Shown here: in pieces, positions 27,500 through 36,214 of the stretch
Position numbering within the stretch: position 1 is the first letter of the stretch
How the letters are laid out: each line of letters begins with the position of its first letter
Source of the DNA: Arthrobacter pullicola
GTDB taxonomy: Bacteria; Actinomycetota; Actinomycetes; Actinomycetales; Micrococcaceae
Assembly: GCF_014836875.1 (NCBI RefSeq)
Contig: NZ_JACSQC010000005.1
Coordinates: 1 to 64,000 of the forward strand
Direction of reading: 5' to 3'
Length of the DNA stretch: 64,000 nt
The notes under the pieces: generated by a model
Told to the model about the DNA's origin: nothing
The model's input: only the letters and a program-made list of their open reading frames with translations
Databases searched by the model: none
Made by a program: the position numbers and the translations under genes

Positions 27500-27522
27500 T
27501 TATTATGAATTAGTCAGAATAA
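27500..27522. promoter_or_regulatory. Fur/PerR-type operator before the Fur-family gene
   Basis: A 23-base near-palindrome beginning TTATTATGA and ending TCAGAATAA lies 17 bases before the ATG of the regulator. Outer arms TTATT/AATAA and inner TGA/TCA match. It probably gives autoregulation; the message may have a very short leader. Confidence 0.6.
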
Positions 27523-27539
27523 GGGCGTATGCTCTAGTC

Positions 27540-28013
27540 ATGACTTCCACAGCAGCCTCAGCGGCGGCCACTGACAAGTGGTCGGCCGAGTTGCGTGCAC
27601 ACGGACGCCGGGTCACCAAACAGCGCCTGGCAGTGCTGGAGGCCGTCGACTCCGCTCCGCATGCCGGAGCTGACGACGTCGCGGCCGCTGTCCGGGCCAC
27701 CCTTCCGGACATCAGCCTGCAGTCCGTCTACGTAGTCCTGGCCGACCTCACCGACACCGGACTCCTCCGCAGGATCGAGCCGCCGCACTCGCCGGCGCGC
27801 TACGAAACCCGAGTGGATGACAACCACCATCACGCGATCTGCACCGGCTGCGGCCGGATCGAGGATGTGGACTGCGCCGTCGGGCACGCACCGTGCCTGA
27901 CCCCCAGCGACACCCACGGCATGACCATCCAAATTGCCGACGTCCTGTACCAGGGCCTCTGCGCGGACTGCGCCGCGAAGGCCGGCGCGGACACCGCAGC
28001 CAAGACTTCCTGA
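27540..28013 (+). CDS. Fur-family regulator (FurA/PerR-like), catalase-linked
   Basis: Fur-family proteins are metal-dependent repressors. The 157-residue protein has a winged helix (RVTKQRLAVLEAV ... LQSVYVVLADL) in residues 20-80, the histidine-rich regulatory metal site DDNHHHAIC (93-101), and a structural zinc site of Cys101/Cys104 and Cys141/Cys144. It lies 39 bases before catalase on the same strand, the classical furA-kat arrangement of Actinobacteria, so peroxide or iron sensing for catalase is likely. No clear Shine-Dalgarno precedes the ATG. An operator-like palindrome lies at 27500-27522. Confidence 0.92.
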   Translation: MTSTAASAAATDKWSAELRAHGRRVTKQRLAVLEAVDSAPHAGADDVAAAVRATLPDISLQSVYVVLADLTDTGLLRRIEPPHSPARYETRVDDNHHHAICTGCGRIEDVDCAVGHAPCLTPSDTHGMTIQIADVLYQGLCADCAAKAGADTAAKTS

Positions 28014-28052
28014 CCTATCGACTTACCAGTTCATCCACAAGAAAGAGAGAGA

Positions 28053-29543
28053 ATGTCGAACTTCACCACTACCCAGACCGGCACTCCGGTTGCCAGTGAC
28101 GCACACTCGCTGAGCAACGGTGCCGACGGCGCGATCGCACTCCACGACCGCTACCTGGTCGAGAAGCTGGCCCAGTTCAACCGGGAGCGCATCCCGGAGC
28201 GCATCGTGCACGCCAAGGGCGGCGGCGCGTTCGGCGAATTCACCGTCACCGAAGACGTTTCCAAGTACACCCGTGCGGCTGTCTTCCAGCCCGGCACCAC
28301 CACCGAGACCGTGCAGCGGTTCTCCTCGGTTGCCGGTGAAATGGGCTCCCCGGACACCTGGCGCGATGTGCGCGGCTTCGCTCTGCGGTTCTACACCTCC
28401 GAGGGCAACTACGACATCGTCGGAAACAACACCCCGGTGTTCTTCATCCGCGACGGCATCAAGTTCCCCGACTTCATCCACTCGCAGAAGCGCCTCCCGG
28501 GTTCCGGCCTGCGTGACGCCGACATGCAGTGGGATTTCTGGACCAACTCCCCCGAGTCCGCACACCAGGTGACCTACCTGATGGGCGACCGCGGCATCCC
28601 GCGCTCCTGGCGTGAAATGCCCGGCTTCGGTTCGCACACCTACCAGTGGATCAACGCTGCAGGTGAGCGCTTCTGGGTGAAGTACCACTTCGTCTCCAAC
28701 CAGGGCAACCACGAAATCACGGGTGCCGAGGCTGAAAAGATCGCCGGCGCGGATGCTGATTACTACCGCCGCGACCTGTACGAGAACATTGCCAACGGCA
28801 ACTTCCCGTCCTGGGACCTGCACGTCCAGGTCATGCCGTACGAAGACGCGAAGACCTACCGGTTCAACCCGTTCGACCTGACCAAGGTCTGGCCGCACGC
28901 GGACTACCCGCTGATCAAGGTGGGCACCCACACGCTGAACCGCAACCCGGAGAACTTCTTCGCGCAGATCGAGCAGGTTGCCCTGTCTCCCGCGAACCTG
29001 GTCCCCGGCATCGACGCCAGCCCGGACAAGATGCTGATGGCCCGCATCTTCTCCTACCCGGATGCCCAGCGTTACCGCATGGGTGCCAACTACAACCAGC
29101 TGCCGGTGAACGCACCGAAGGCTCCGGTGCACAACTACTCTCAGGACGGCGCCCAGCGCCACTTCTTCAACTCCCCCGAGACTCCGGTTTACGCACCCAA
29201 CACCCTGGGCGGCCCCGTGGCTGATCCGGCTCTTGCCGGCGAAGGCGGCTGGGAAAGCGACGGCGCGCTGGTGCGTTCCGCCGCTACCCTGCACCCCGAG
29301 GACAGCGACTTCGGCCAGGCCGGAACGCTGTACCGCGAGGTCTACGACGACGCCGCCAAGGAGCGTTTCCTGGAGACCATCACCGGTGCCGTCTCCGGTG
29401 TGCAGCGCCCGCACATCCGCGAAGCTGCCATCCAGTACTGGACCAATGTGGACGCCGATCTCGGTGCGAAGCTGCGTGCCAGCCTCGCAGCCGGCGAGAC
29501 GACGGCCAACGAGCAGGCCGAGTACGTAGGCGTCGCGGAGTAA
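28053..29543 (+). CDS. katA: Catalase (monofunctional, heme)
   Basis: Catalase decomposes H2O2. The 496-residue small-subunit catalase has the distal histidine in [14 protein letters not shown] (His53), [10 protein letters not shown] with the distal asparagine, and the proximal heme tyrosine in [12 protein letters not shown] (about 336). It follows a Fur-family regulator, which likely controls it, and would remove H2O2 produced by the uricase and amine oxidase encoded in this window. A purine-rich GAAAGAGAGAGA precedes the ATG, and a strong hairpin follows. Confidence 0.97.
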   Translation: MSNFTTTQTGTPVASDAHSLSNGADGAIALHDRYLVEKLAQFNRERIPERIVHAKGGGAFGEFTVTEDVSKYTRAAVFQPGTTTETVQRFSSVAGEMGSPDTWRDVRGFALRFYTSEGNYDIVGNNTPVFFIRDGIKFPDFIHSQKRLPGSGLRDADMQWDFWTNSPESAHQVTYLMGDRGIPRSWREMPGFGSHTYQWINAAGERFWVKYHFVSNQGNHEITGAEAEKIAGADADYYRRDLYENIANGNFPSWDLHVQVMPYEDAKTYRFNPFDLTKVWPHADYPLIKVGTHTLNRNPENFFAQIEQVALSPANLVPGIDASPDKMLMARIFSYPDAQRYRMGANYNQLPVNAPKAPVHNYSQDGAQRHFFNSPETPVYAPNTLGGPVADPALAGEGGWESDGALVRSAATLHPEDSDFGQAGTLYREVYDDAAKERFLETITGAVSGVQRPHIREAAIQYWTNVDADLGAKLRASLAAGETTANEQAEYVGVAE

Positions 29544-29560
29544 TCTGCGCGCCTGACGCG

Positions 29561-29594
29561 AAAGCGGCCGGTCCCTTCGGGGGCCGGCCGCTTT
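29561..29594. terminator. Bidirectional terminator between katA and crtEb
   Basis: A 15-base stem beginning AAAGCGGCCGG with a TTCG loop ends in CTTTGTCCTTG on the plus strand; the complement gives a T-rich end on the minus strand too. It separates two convergent operons. Confidence 0.85.
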
Positions 29595-29601
29595 GTCCTT
29601 G

Positions 29602-30492
29602 TTACCGGGAGGGCCAGTACCAGATCAGCAGCATGGTCACGAGGAACCCGGTGAGGAAATTCAGCTTCAGGAACCGCTTCCAGCCGGTGTTGGCCGTTTC
29701 CGAGCGTTCATCGGTGATCGCCAGGAACGGCAGCAGGTTCAGCAGATACGGCACCGCCAGCAGCGCACCCAGCAGTGCCGGCCACGGCGCCAGGAGCATC
29801 AGCAGCCCGGCAGCCAGATAGGCGGCGGCAGCGAACCAGACCACGGTCCTCGCCCCCAGGACGGTCGCGATAGAGGAGATCCCGCCTTCCCGGTCCGGCA
29901 GCACATCCTGCACGGCTCCGAAGGCCTGACTGGCCATCCCCCACAGGAAGAAAGCACCAAGCACCGCCCACAGCCCGGGGGTGAATTCCGCTCCCGCCAG
30001 CACCAGCGCGTAAAGCGCCGGGGAGACGAAGTGCGTACTGGAGGTCATCGAATCCAGGAAGGGCCGTTCCTTGAACCGGAGCCCGGGCGCACTGTAGGCA
30101 ACGACGGCGAACACGCTCACCGCCAGCACCAGCCAGGACAGCGGGGAGCCCAGCAGGACCAGCGCCGCGAGGAACGGCACATTGGACACAACTGCGGCCA
30201 GCAGCGTGATCCGGTGGAAGCGCCGGTCAAGCAGTGCTCCCTCCACCCCGCCCTTGCGGGGATTGCGCAGGTCCGACTCGTAATCGAACACATCGTTGAT
30301 GCCGTACATGGCCAAGTTGTACGGCACCAGGAAATACAGTGTGCCGACGATCCAGGCCAGGTCGATTTGTCCGGCCGTCAGCAGGTACGCGGCAGCAAAC
30401 GGATAAGCCGTGTTGACCCAGGACAGCGGCCGGGAGGAAAGCAGCAGCATCCGCAGCGTGGACCCGGGCGCCCTGGTGGCTGGTGCACTCAT
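29602..30492 (-). CDS. crtEb: Lycopene elongase (UbiA-type prenyltransferase), C50 carotenoid
   Basis: CrtEb adds C5 units from DMAPP to both ends of lycopene, giving flavuxanthin on the way to decaprenoxanthin. The 296-residue membrane protein has the UbiA aspartate motif NDVFDYESD (Asn66, Asp70, Asp74), a second motif QDVLPDREGG and about eight membrane helices. It is the last gene of the crtE-B-I-Ye-Yf-Eb operon and overlaps crtYf by 4 bases (ATGA). This order matches the decaprenoxanthin cluster of Corynebacterium glutamicum. Confidence 0.94.
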   Translation of the reverse strand: MSAPATRAPGSTLRMLLLSSRPLSWVNTAYPFAAAYLLTAGQIDLAWIVGTLYFLVPYNLAMYGINDVFDYESDLRNPRKGGVEGALLDRRFHRITLLAAVVSNVPFLAALVLLGSPLSWLVLAVSVFAVVAYSAPGLRFKERPFLDSMTSSTHFVSPALYALVLAGAEFTPGLWAVLGAFFLWGMASQAFGAVQDVLPDREGGISSIATVLGARTVVWFAAAAYLAAGLLMLLAPWPALLGALLAVPYLLNLLPFLAITDERSETANTGWKRFLKLNFLTGFLVTMLLIWYWPSR

Positions 30493-30824
30493 GATTTTTC
30501 CTCCCGAAGGGGTTTACGGGACCCCAGCAGTTCCCACAGGGCCGGCAGCAGCAGCACCGCGGCCAGCGGATAAGCAAAGTCCTCCAGCGGAGCGAGCCCC
30601 AGGAAGGCTCCGGAGATCCGGTCCGGATTGTAGCCAAAGAGTCCGGCGGCAATCATCAGGTTGTCGAAGACGGCCGTCAGCAGCAGCAGGATGCCGGCAG
30701 TTCCGGCCAGCGCCGCGAGGAAAGCCGGGTTGGCGCGGTTCCTCCTGCGCCGGCGGATCAGCGCGGCGGTCAGCACCAGCGCGGCCGGGACCAGGAAGCA
30801 CAGGTTCAAAAGCCAGTACGTCAC
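30489..30824 (-). CDS. crtYf: C50 carotenoid epsilon-cyclase subunit
   Basis: A 111-residue membrane protein with three hydrophobic helices and the cyclase-domain motif LAPLEDFAYPL. With CrtYe it forms the heterodimeric cyclase that closes the ionone rings of the C50 carotenoid. Start is GTG 30824, overlapping the crtYe stop (GTGA). Confidence 0.92.
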   Translation of the reverse strand: MTYWLLNLCFLVPAALVLTAALIRRRRRNRANPAFLAALAGTAGILLLLTAVFDNLMIAAGLFGYNPDRISGAFLGLAPLEDFAYPLAAVLLLPALWELLGSRKPLREEKS

Positions 30825-31186
30825 CGCTGCACCTCGCTCGAGCGGCGCAGCCTGCCGCTGCGGGACCGGCCGGCCAGGTGCACAGCCAGGACCCGGATCA
30901 GGCCGAACAGCACCATGGTCAGATAGCAGAGGAAGGCGAGGAAAAACGCTTCCTCGAGCGGGAGGTGAGGCGCCAGTTCCACACCGAGCATGAACCTGGT
31001 TTCACCCCGGTAGAAAATATCCAGGCCAATCCCGAAGAGGTCCCAGACCAGGAAAAACACCAGGCCGGTGCCCAGCACCAGGGCGGCACGCCAGGGGGCG
31101 GCGAAAAAGAACAGCCGAAAGCGGTGGTCGAGCAGCATCATGCAGCCAATCGAGGCCAACAGACACAACAGGTAAAGCGCACCCAC
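30821..31186 (-). CDS. crtYe: C50 carotenoid epsilon-cyclase subunit
   Basis: A 121-residue membrane protein with three helices and the cyclase motif HLPLEEAFFLAFLCYLTM. It is the partner of CrtYf. Start is GTG 31186; its first base is the last base of the crtI stop (TAGTG). A short basic C-terminal tail follows the last helix. Confidence 0.92.
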   Translation of the reverse strand: MGALYLLCLLASIGCMMLLDHRFRLFFFAAPWRAALVLGTGLVFFLVWDLFGIGLDIFYRGETRFMLGVELAPHLPLEEAFFLAFLCYLTMVLFGLIRVLAVHLAGRSRSGRLRRSSEVQR

Positions 31187-32847
31187 TAGGCTGCACCATC
31201 CACGGCGGCCGTAGTGCGGGCACCGGAAACCGGTTCGGGAAGTGCTTCCGTGCCGGTCTCACCGCGCAGCCGTTTCAGCACCAGTTCGGCGCTGATCAGG
31301 CACATCGGGAGTCCGATGCCGGGGAGGGTGGATCCGCCGGCGTAGAGAAGCCCGTCCACCTTCCGGCTGGCGTTGGATCCGCGGAAGAATGCGCTCTGTT
31401 TGAGCACATGTGCAGGGCCCAGGAGGGTCCCCCGCCACGAGTTGAAGTCGTTGGTGAAATCACCCGGGCCAACCGTGCGCCGCACCGTGATGCGTTCAGC
31501 GAGGTCCGGGATGTCCGCCCAGGCGGCGATCTGTTCAATCACGGAGTCGGCCAGCGCCTCAAGACCGGCGTCTCCGGAGCCGTCGATTCCACCGGTGCCG
31601 AGGGCGGGGTCCGAAGGAACGGGCACCAGGACAAACAGGTTTTCGTGTCCATCGGGTGCTGCGCTTTCGTCGGTGGCGCTCGGTTTGCAGATATAGAGCG
31701 AAGCCGGGTCCGGAACCTGGGTGTCCGCTCCGAAAATCTTCTCGAAGTTCGCCTCCCAGTCCTGGGTGAACAGCAGCGTGTGGTGCAGCAGCTGCGGCAG
31801 TTCTCCCTTCACGCCCAGGTGCAGCAGGATGCCTCCAGGGCCCGGAACCCTGCGTTCCCAGTACTTCTCCGGATAGGTCTGCAGTTCGGCCGACAGCATC
31901 GCCGTCTCGGTGTGGTGCAGGTCGGCGGCGGAAACAACCAGGTCTGCCTCCAGCAGCACGCTGGAGCCGGAGGCATCGGTGTACTGGACTCCCGTGGCCC
32001 GGGGTTTCCCGGGGCCCGGAGCGGTGCGGATTGAGGTGGCGTTGGCGTTCAGCAGCACCTTCACGCCCTGCGCTTCCGCCAGGCCGGACATCGCGGTGAT
32101 GATCCGGGAGAAGCCGCCCTGCGGATAGAGCACTCCGTCGGCGAGATCCAAGTGGCTCATCAGGTGGTACATGCTCGGCGTGATGAACGGCGAGGAGCCC
32201 AGGAACACCGCGGGGTAGCCGAGGATCTGCCGCAGGCGCGGGTCGGTGAAGCGTTTCGCCACGAAGGCACTCAGCGGCTGCAGCAGCAGGCGTGCCAGCC
32301 GGGGGCCGCGGGCCAGCACATCCCGGCGAAGCAAGGGGGTAAAGGACGCGAAGGTGCTGTAGAGGAAGCGCTTCTTGGCCAGCCCGTAAACCTCGGACGC
32401 TGAGTCCAGGTAGGCGGCCAGCTTGGCTCCTGCGCCAGGTTCCAGTGACTCAAACAGTGCGAGGTTCTTTTCCCGCGTGGCCTGGATGTCCACCGGGTTC
32501 CGGTCCCCTTCGAAGTAAACGCGGTAGCCCGGGTCCAGCTGCACCAGGTCCAGCTGCTCTGCCGCACTGGTACCCAGCAGGCGGAAGAAATGGTCAAAAA
32601 CCTCGGGCATCAGATACCAGGAGGGGCCGGTGTCGAACCGGAAACCGTCCGCCTCCCAGCTGCCGGTCCGGCCGCCGATGCTCCCGTTCTTCTCCAGCAC
32701 GGTCACGTCCAGGCCTTCTCGGGCCAGCAGCGCGGCGGTGGCGATGCCGGTGATACCGGCTCCAATCACGACGGCGGTGCGGGGCTGGGCTCCGCGGTGC
32801 CTGGTCCGGTTAGGGGAGCTGCGGCGGGATGTTGCGGTGCGGATCAT
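31186..32847 (-). CDS. crtI: Phytoene desaturase
   Basis: CrtI desaturates phytoene stepwise to lycopene, using FAD. The 553-residue protein has the FAD-binding motif VVIGAGITGIATAALL (about 26-41), VLEKNGSIGGRTGSW and RFDTGPSWYLMP in the N-terminal region, and the C-terminal signature LLYAGGSTLPGIGLPMCLISA. The first ~22 residues are basic and variable. ATG 32847 overlaps the crtB stop (ATGA) and follows GAAAGGG. Confidence 0.96.
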   Translation of the reverse strand: MIRTATSRRSSPNRTRHRGAQPRTAVVIGAGITGIATAALLAREGLDVTVLEKNGSIGGRTGSWEADGFRFDTGPSWYLMPEVFDHFFRLLGTSAAEQLDLVQLDPGYRVYFEGDRNPVDIQATREKNLALFESLEPGAGAKLAAYLDSASEVYGLAKKRFLYSTFASFTPLLRRDVLARGPRLARLLLQPLSAFVAKRFTDPRLRQILGYPAVFLGSSPFITPSMYHLMSHLDLADGVLYPQGGFSRIITAMSGLAEAQGVKVLLNANATSIRTAPGPGKPRATGVQYTDASGSSVLLEADLVVSAADLHHTETAMLSAELQTYPEKYWERRVPGPGGILLHLGVKGELPQLLHHTLLFTQDWEANFEKIFGADTQVPDPASLYICKPSATDESAAPDGHENLFVLVPVPSDPALGTGGIDGSGDAGLEALADSVIEQIAAWADIPDLAERITVRRTVGPGDFTNDFNSWRGTLLGPAHVLKQSAFFRGSNASRKVDGLLYAGGSTLPGIGLPMCLISAELVLKRLRGETGTEALPEPVSGARTTAAVDGAA

Positions 32848-33761
32848 GGCGCCCTTTCGGCGTCGGGTGCGGATGGGGCCGGGGTAATGCGGCGCAGACC
32901 ATGGGCAAGCACTGCTTCAGCTGCCAGGCGCACTTTTACGGGGTTGGGCACCCGGATCCTGGTGGTGCGCAGTGCTGCAGCCGGGGTGCGGCGCAGCCGG
33001 CGGGCCAGCTCCGCGAAAAGTTCCTGCGCCAGGGCGACGGCGGCACGGCATTCCCGGGGCAGTTCAGCAATTGCCGCCCCGGAGACCAGCAGGTCCGCTT
33101 CGATATCATCCAGGAGCCGGTGCTTGTCAGCTTCGGTGAATGCGGCCACGGTGATTCCCGGAAAGTAGCTGCGGCCCAGGGCTTCGAAGTCCTCTGCAAG
33201 GTCGCGGAGGAAGTTCACCTTCTGGAAGGCAGCCCCCAGCCGCTGAGCACCCGCGTTGAGGCGCTTCTCCTGGTCGGCGGGTACCTCCCGGCCGTCCAGG
33301 AAGCACCTCAGGCACATGAGGCCCACCACTTCGGCGGACCCATACACATAGTCTTCGAAGGTTGCCTGGGTGTGCTCCACCCGGTCCAGGTCTGCCCGCA
33401 TCGAGCGGAAGAACGGTTCGGTCAGGTCCGTGCCGATCCCCGTTTGGCGTGCGGTCAGGGCAAAGGCATGAACCACCAGGTTCACGCTGTAGCCGGACCG
33501 CAGGGCCGCTGCGGTCTCCGCTTCCAGTCCGTCCAGCAGGCCCCGGATCTGGTCCGGCGGGATATCGGCGGCGGACGCGACGCCGTCCACAATCTCATCG
33601 GCCAGACGGACCAGCGCGTAGATCGTTTCGATCTGCCGGCGGGTCTGTGGGCTAAGCAGCCGCGAAGCCAGCCCAAACGACGTCGAGTAGGCCTTGATCA
33701 TCACGGCGGCGGTTTCTGCCGCCGCCCGGTTGTACAGCCGCAGCCCGGACTCGTGCGCCAT
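32844..33761 (-). CDS. crtB: Phytoene synthase
   Basis: CrtB condenses two geranylgeranyl diphosphates to phytoene. The 305-residue protein has both aspartate-rich motifs: DEIVD at 55-59 and DLAED in NFLRDLAEDFEALGRSYFP, with the RAAAETAAVMIKAYSTSF start region typical of phytoene and squalene synthases. Start ATG 33761 with GGAG upstream; it lies 2 bases after the crtE stop. Confidence 0.96.
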   Translation of the reverse strand: MAHESGLRLYNRAAAETAAVMIKAYSTSFGLASRLLSPQTRRQIETIYALVRLADEIVDGVASAADIPPDQIRGLLDGLEAETAAALRSGYSVNLVVHAFALTARQTGIGTDLTEPFFRSMRADLDRVEHTQATFEDYVYGSAEVVGLMCLRCFLDGREVPADQEKRLNAGAQRLGAAFQKVNFLRDLAEDFEALGRSYFPGITVAAFTEADKHRLLDDIEADLLVSGAAIAELPRECRAAVALAQELFAELARRLRRTPAAALRTTRIRVPNPVKVRLAAEAVLAHGLRRITPAPSAPDAERAP

Positions 33762-33763
33762 GC

Positions 33764-34831
33764 TTATCGGCTCCGGTTTACGGAGGAGGAGACGACGTCG
33801 TCGAGCATCGCGGCGAGCCCCGCCGGCACTTCCGCACAGTCCAAGTGGCTGCGTGCGCTGGCGGCATAGTCCGCCGCGAGGTTTTGGGCGTAGTCCCGGG
33901 CTCCGCAGTCCACGAGGATTTCCCTGGCCCGCTCGGCCTCGGCTGCTCCCATATCCGGGCGGCCGATGATGCCGGACAGCTCGGTCCAGCTGGGTGACTG
34001 GGCGGCATAGGCGATCAGCACGGTGCGCTTGCCTTCCCTCAGATCCCCCATGCTGGACTTGCCGGTGGCGCTTTCATTGCCGAAGACTCCCAGCAGGTCA
34101 TCCACCACCTGGTAGGCGATTCCGGTATCCCGGCCGAACCGGCCCAGGGCGGCGACGGCGTCGGCCCCGGCTCCGGCCAGCACTGCACCGGCCCGCAGCG
34201 GAGCCTCGAAGGAGTACACGGCCGTCTTCAGCCGTTCCATGTCCAGGATGTCGCCCACCGGCGGAGCGCCCGGCTCAAAGGAGAAGTCGACGTCGATCAG
34301 TTCACCGGCCGCCGAAGCGAAGACTGCGTCATCCAAGATGCCCGCCAGCGTGTCCCGGGTGAAGGGATCGGTGGTGACGGAGTCCAGCATCCGGAACGCA
34401 CCGCTCAGGGCAAGGTCTCCGGCAATGATTCCCACGGAGAGCCCGCGGTGCCGGGCAGCCTCCGGCGCTTCTCCGAAGGCTTCTGCACGCCTGCGGTACA
34501 CCCCGGGTACGTTTTCCTGTCCGCGGCGGACGAAGTCGAGGTCGATTACGTCGTCATGCACCAGAAGTGCCGTGTGCAGCAGTTCGAAGGCTGCGCCCAC
34601 CCGCGCCGCGGCAGTGATGTCCTGTCCGCCCAGGTGCGTGTAGGCGGTCATCACGATCCTCGGGCGCAGGCGTTTGCCGCCGGCAGTGGATTTTTCGAGC
34701 GTCTCCCAAAGGCTAAGGTAGCTGGGACTGATACGTCCCGCGCGCTCCTTGGCCGCGGCAAAAAACCCGTCCAGGACACGTTCCGCCTGCTGATGCGCAG
34801 TTATCTCGTCAAGCAAGTGTTCTGTATCCAT
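33764..34831 (-). CDS. crtE: Geranylgeranyl diphosphate synthase
   Basis: CrtE elongates FPP/DMAPP with IPP to GGPP for carotenoids. The 355-residue trans-prenyltransferase has the first aspartate motif DDVID at 93-97, GGKRLRP at 51-57 and the second motif VVDDLLG, with small residues before the first motif as expected for C20 products. The frame has a GTG five codons upstream (34846), but ATG 34831 begins the usual length. No Shine-Dalgarno is seen and only 35 bases separate it from the divergent idi gene, so a leaderless message is likely. Confidence 0.93.
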   Translation of the reverse strand: MDTEHLLDEITAHQQAERVLDGFFAAAKERAGRISPSYLSLWETLEKSTAGGKRLRPRIVMTAYTHLGGQDITAAARVGAAFELLHTALLVHDDVIDLDFVRRGQENVPGVYRRRAEAFGEAPEAARHRGLSVGIIAGDLALSGAFRMLDSVTTDPFTRDTLAGILDDAVFASAAGELIDVDFSFEPGAPPVGDILDMERLKTAVYSFEAPLRAGAVLAGAGADAVAALGRFGRDTGIAYQVVDDLLGVFGNESATGKSSMGDLREGKRTVLIAYAAQSPSWTELSGIIGRPDMGAAEAERAREILVDCGARDYAQNLAADYAASARSHLDCAEVPAGLAAMLDDVVSSSVNRSR

Positions 34832-34866
34832 GCATAAAGTAAACACTCTGATCGTTAGGGGAAGAA

Positions 34867-35397
34867 ATGCCGCAACGCCGGGAGGAAGTCATTCTCGTCG
34901 ATAACGAGGGCCGAAGGGTAGGTACTGAGGACAAATTTTCGGTACATACAACGGAGACTCCGCTCCACCTGGCCTTCTCCACGCACGTCTACTCACCGGA
35001 CGGACGCATTCTCGTCACGCGCCGGGCACTGGGGAAACTGACCTGGCCCGGAGTCTGGACCAATTCGTTCTGCGGCCACCCGGGCCCGGGTGAAACCAAC
35101 GAGGACGCCGTGGTTCGCCGCGCTGAGCGTGAGCTGGGCCTGCAGCTGCGGGACATCGCCGTCGCGCTTCCGGATTTCCGCTACCGCGCCGTGGATGCCT
35201 CCGGCATCGTCGAAAACGAGATCTGCCCGGTCTTCACAGCGGTGGCCGAGAAGGATCCGGTGCCGGCAGCCGATGAGGTCATGGACTGGACCTGGACGGA
35301 TCCGGCCGAGCTGGTGCAGTCGGTGCGGCTGACACCGTGGGCATTCAGTCCGTGGCTGGTGCTGCAGCTTCCGCTGCTGTACCCCGAAAACGCCTGA
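34867..35397 (+). CDS. idi: Isopentenyl-diphosphate delta-isomerase, type 1
   Basis: Idi interconverts IPP and DMAPP, both needed for GGPP and for CrtEb. The 176-residue Nudix-type protein has the active-site cysteine in WTNSFCGHPGPGE (Cys69, metal ligand His71), the Nudix-like helix NEDAVVRRAERELG and the glutamate-rich VENEICPVF. It is divergent from the crt operon across 35 bases. GGGGAAG precedes ATG 34867. Its last 53 bases overlap the convergent glycosyltransferase gene. Confidence 0.95.
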   Translation: MPQRREEVILVDNEGRRVGTEDKFSVHTTETPLHLAFSTHVYSPDGRILVTRRALGKLTWPGVWTNSFCGHPGPGETNEDAVVRRAERELGLQLRDIAVALPDFRYRAVDASGIVENEICPVFTAVAEKDPVPAADEVMDWTWTDPAELVQSVRLTPWAFSPWLVLQLPLLYPENA

Positions 35398-36118
35398 CCC
35401 AGCGCTCCCACGGCGCTTCCTGGCGCCAGTGCACGGCCAGGGTATGGAACGCCCGGGCGAACCGGCGGCGCAGGTTCGCCCCGCCGAGCACCGCCCGGGG
35501 AGCCATGCCCACCACCAGGGACCGTTCCCAGCCGCACCGGTAGTCCAGGCCGACGTGTGCACTCAGGCAGACGTCGTCGTGCTGTTCCGCGTCCTCCGTG
35601 TGGACTGCGTCACGGACGGCTTTCCACACCGCGGCCCGCAGCGCCAGGTTCGAGCCGAAGAGCGGACGGTGTGCCAGTGCCAGGCGCATCGCCTGATAAT
35701 AGGAACCCAGGTACAGCCAGGTGATCACCGGGCCAATCCAGCCAGGGAACCCGTAGAACCGGCCCGGCCCACTGAGCACCGCCAGCTCCGGTTCCTCCGC
35801 GAAACGTGCGGCGATGCGTTCCACCCAATCGGGGGGCAGGACGCAGTCGGCGTCACAGCGCGCAATAATCTCCGCCTCAGCCGCGTCATAACCCGCTGCC
35901 GCGGCCACCGGGATGCCCGGGCCCATTTCGCGGACCACCCGGGCGCCGAAACGCGCGGCCACTTCGGCACTGTTGTCGGTGCTGTTGTTGTCCACCACCA
36001 CAATTTCCGCCGGCTGCTGCGACTGCGCCGCGAGGGACGCCAGGCAGGCCTCCAGGGCCACGGCGTCATTCAGGCAGGGAATGACAACGCTGACGCCGGG
36101 GTGCTGAGGGGAAGGCAT
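35345..36118 (-). CDS. Glycosyltransferase family 2
   Basis: A 257-residue GT-A-fold glycosyltransferase with VSVVIPCLNDAVALEACLASL at the start, the nucleotide-binding aspartate in VVVDNNSTDNS (Asp43) and the metal-binding DxD as CDAD at 88-91. A hydrophobic segment (WIGPVITWLYLGSYY) in the middle may touch the membrane. Next to the carotenoid genes it could glycosylate a carotenoid, but acceptor is unknown. ATG 36118 lacks a good ribosome-binding site; the frame is open far upstream without support. Its 3' end overlaps idi by 53 bases. Confidence 0.85.
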   Translation of the reverse strand: MPSPQHPGVSVVIPCLNDAVALEACLASLAAQSQQPAEIVVVDNNSTDNSAEVAARFGARVVREMGPGIPVAAAAGYDAAEAEIIARCDADCVLPPDWVERIAARFAEEPELAVLSGPGRFYGFPGWIGPVITWLYLGSYYQAMRLALAHRPLFGSNLALRAAVWKAVRDAVHTEDAEQHDDVCLSAHVGLDYRCGWERSLVVGMAPRAVLGGANLRRRFARAFHTLAVHWRQEAPWERWVRRFRGTAAEAAAPATD

Positions 36119-36214
36119 GCACGAGATTTTACGGGGAATCCGCTGGGAGCCGTGCAGGCCGCTGCGGAGAACGGATACTGTGCCTGCGGGTACGGGCTCG
36201 GATACCGTAAACGC

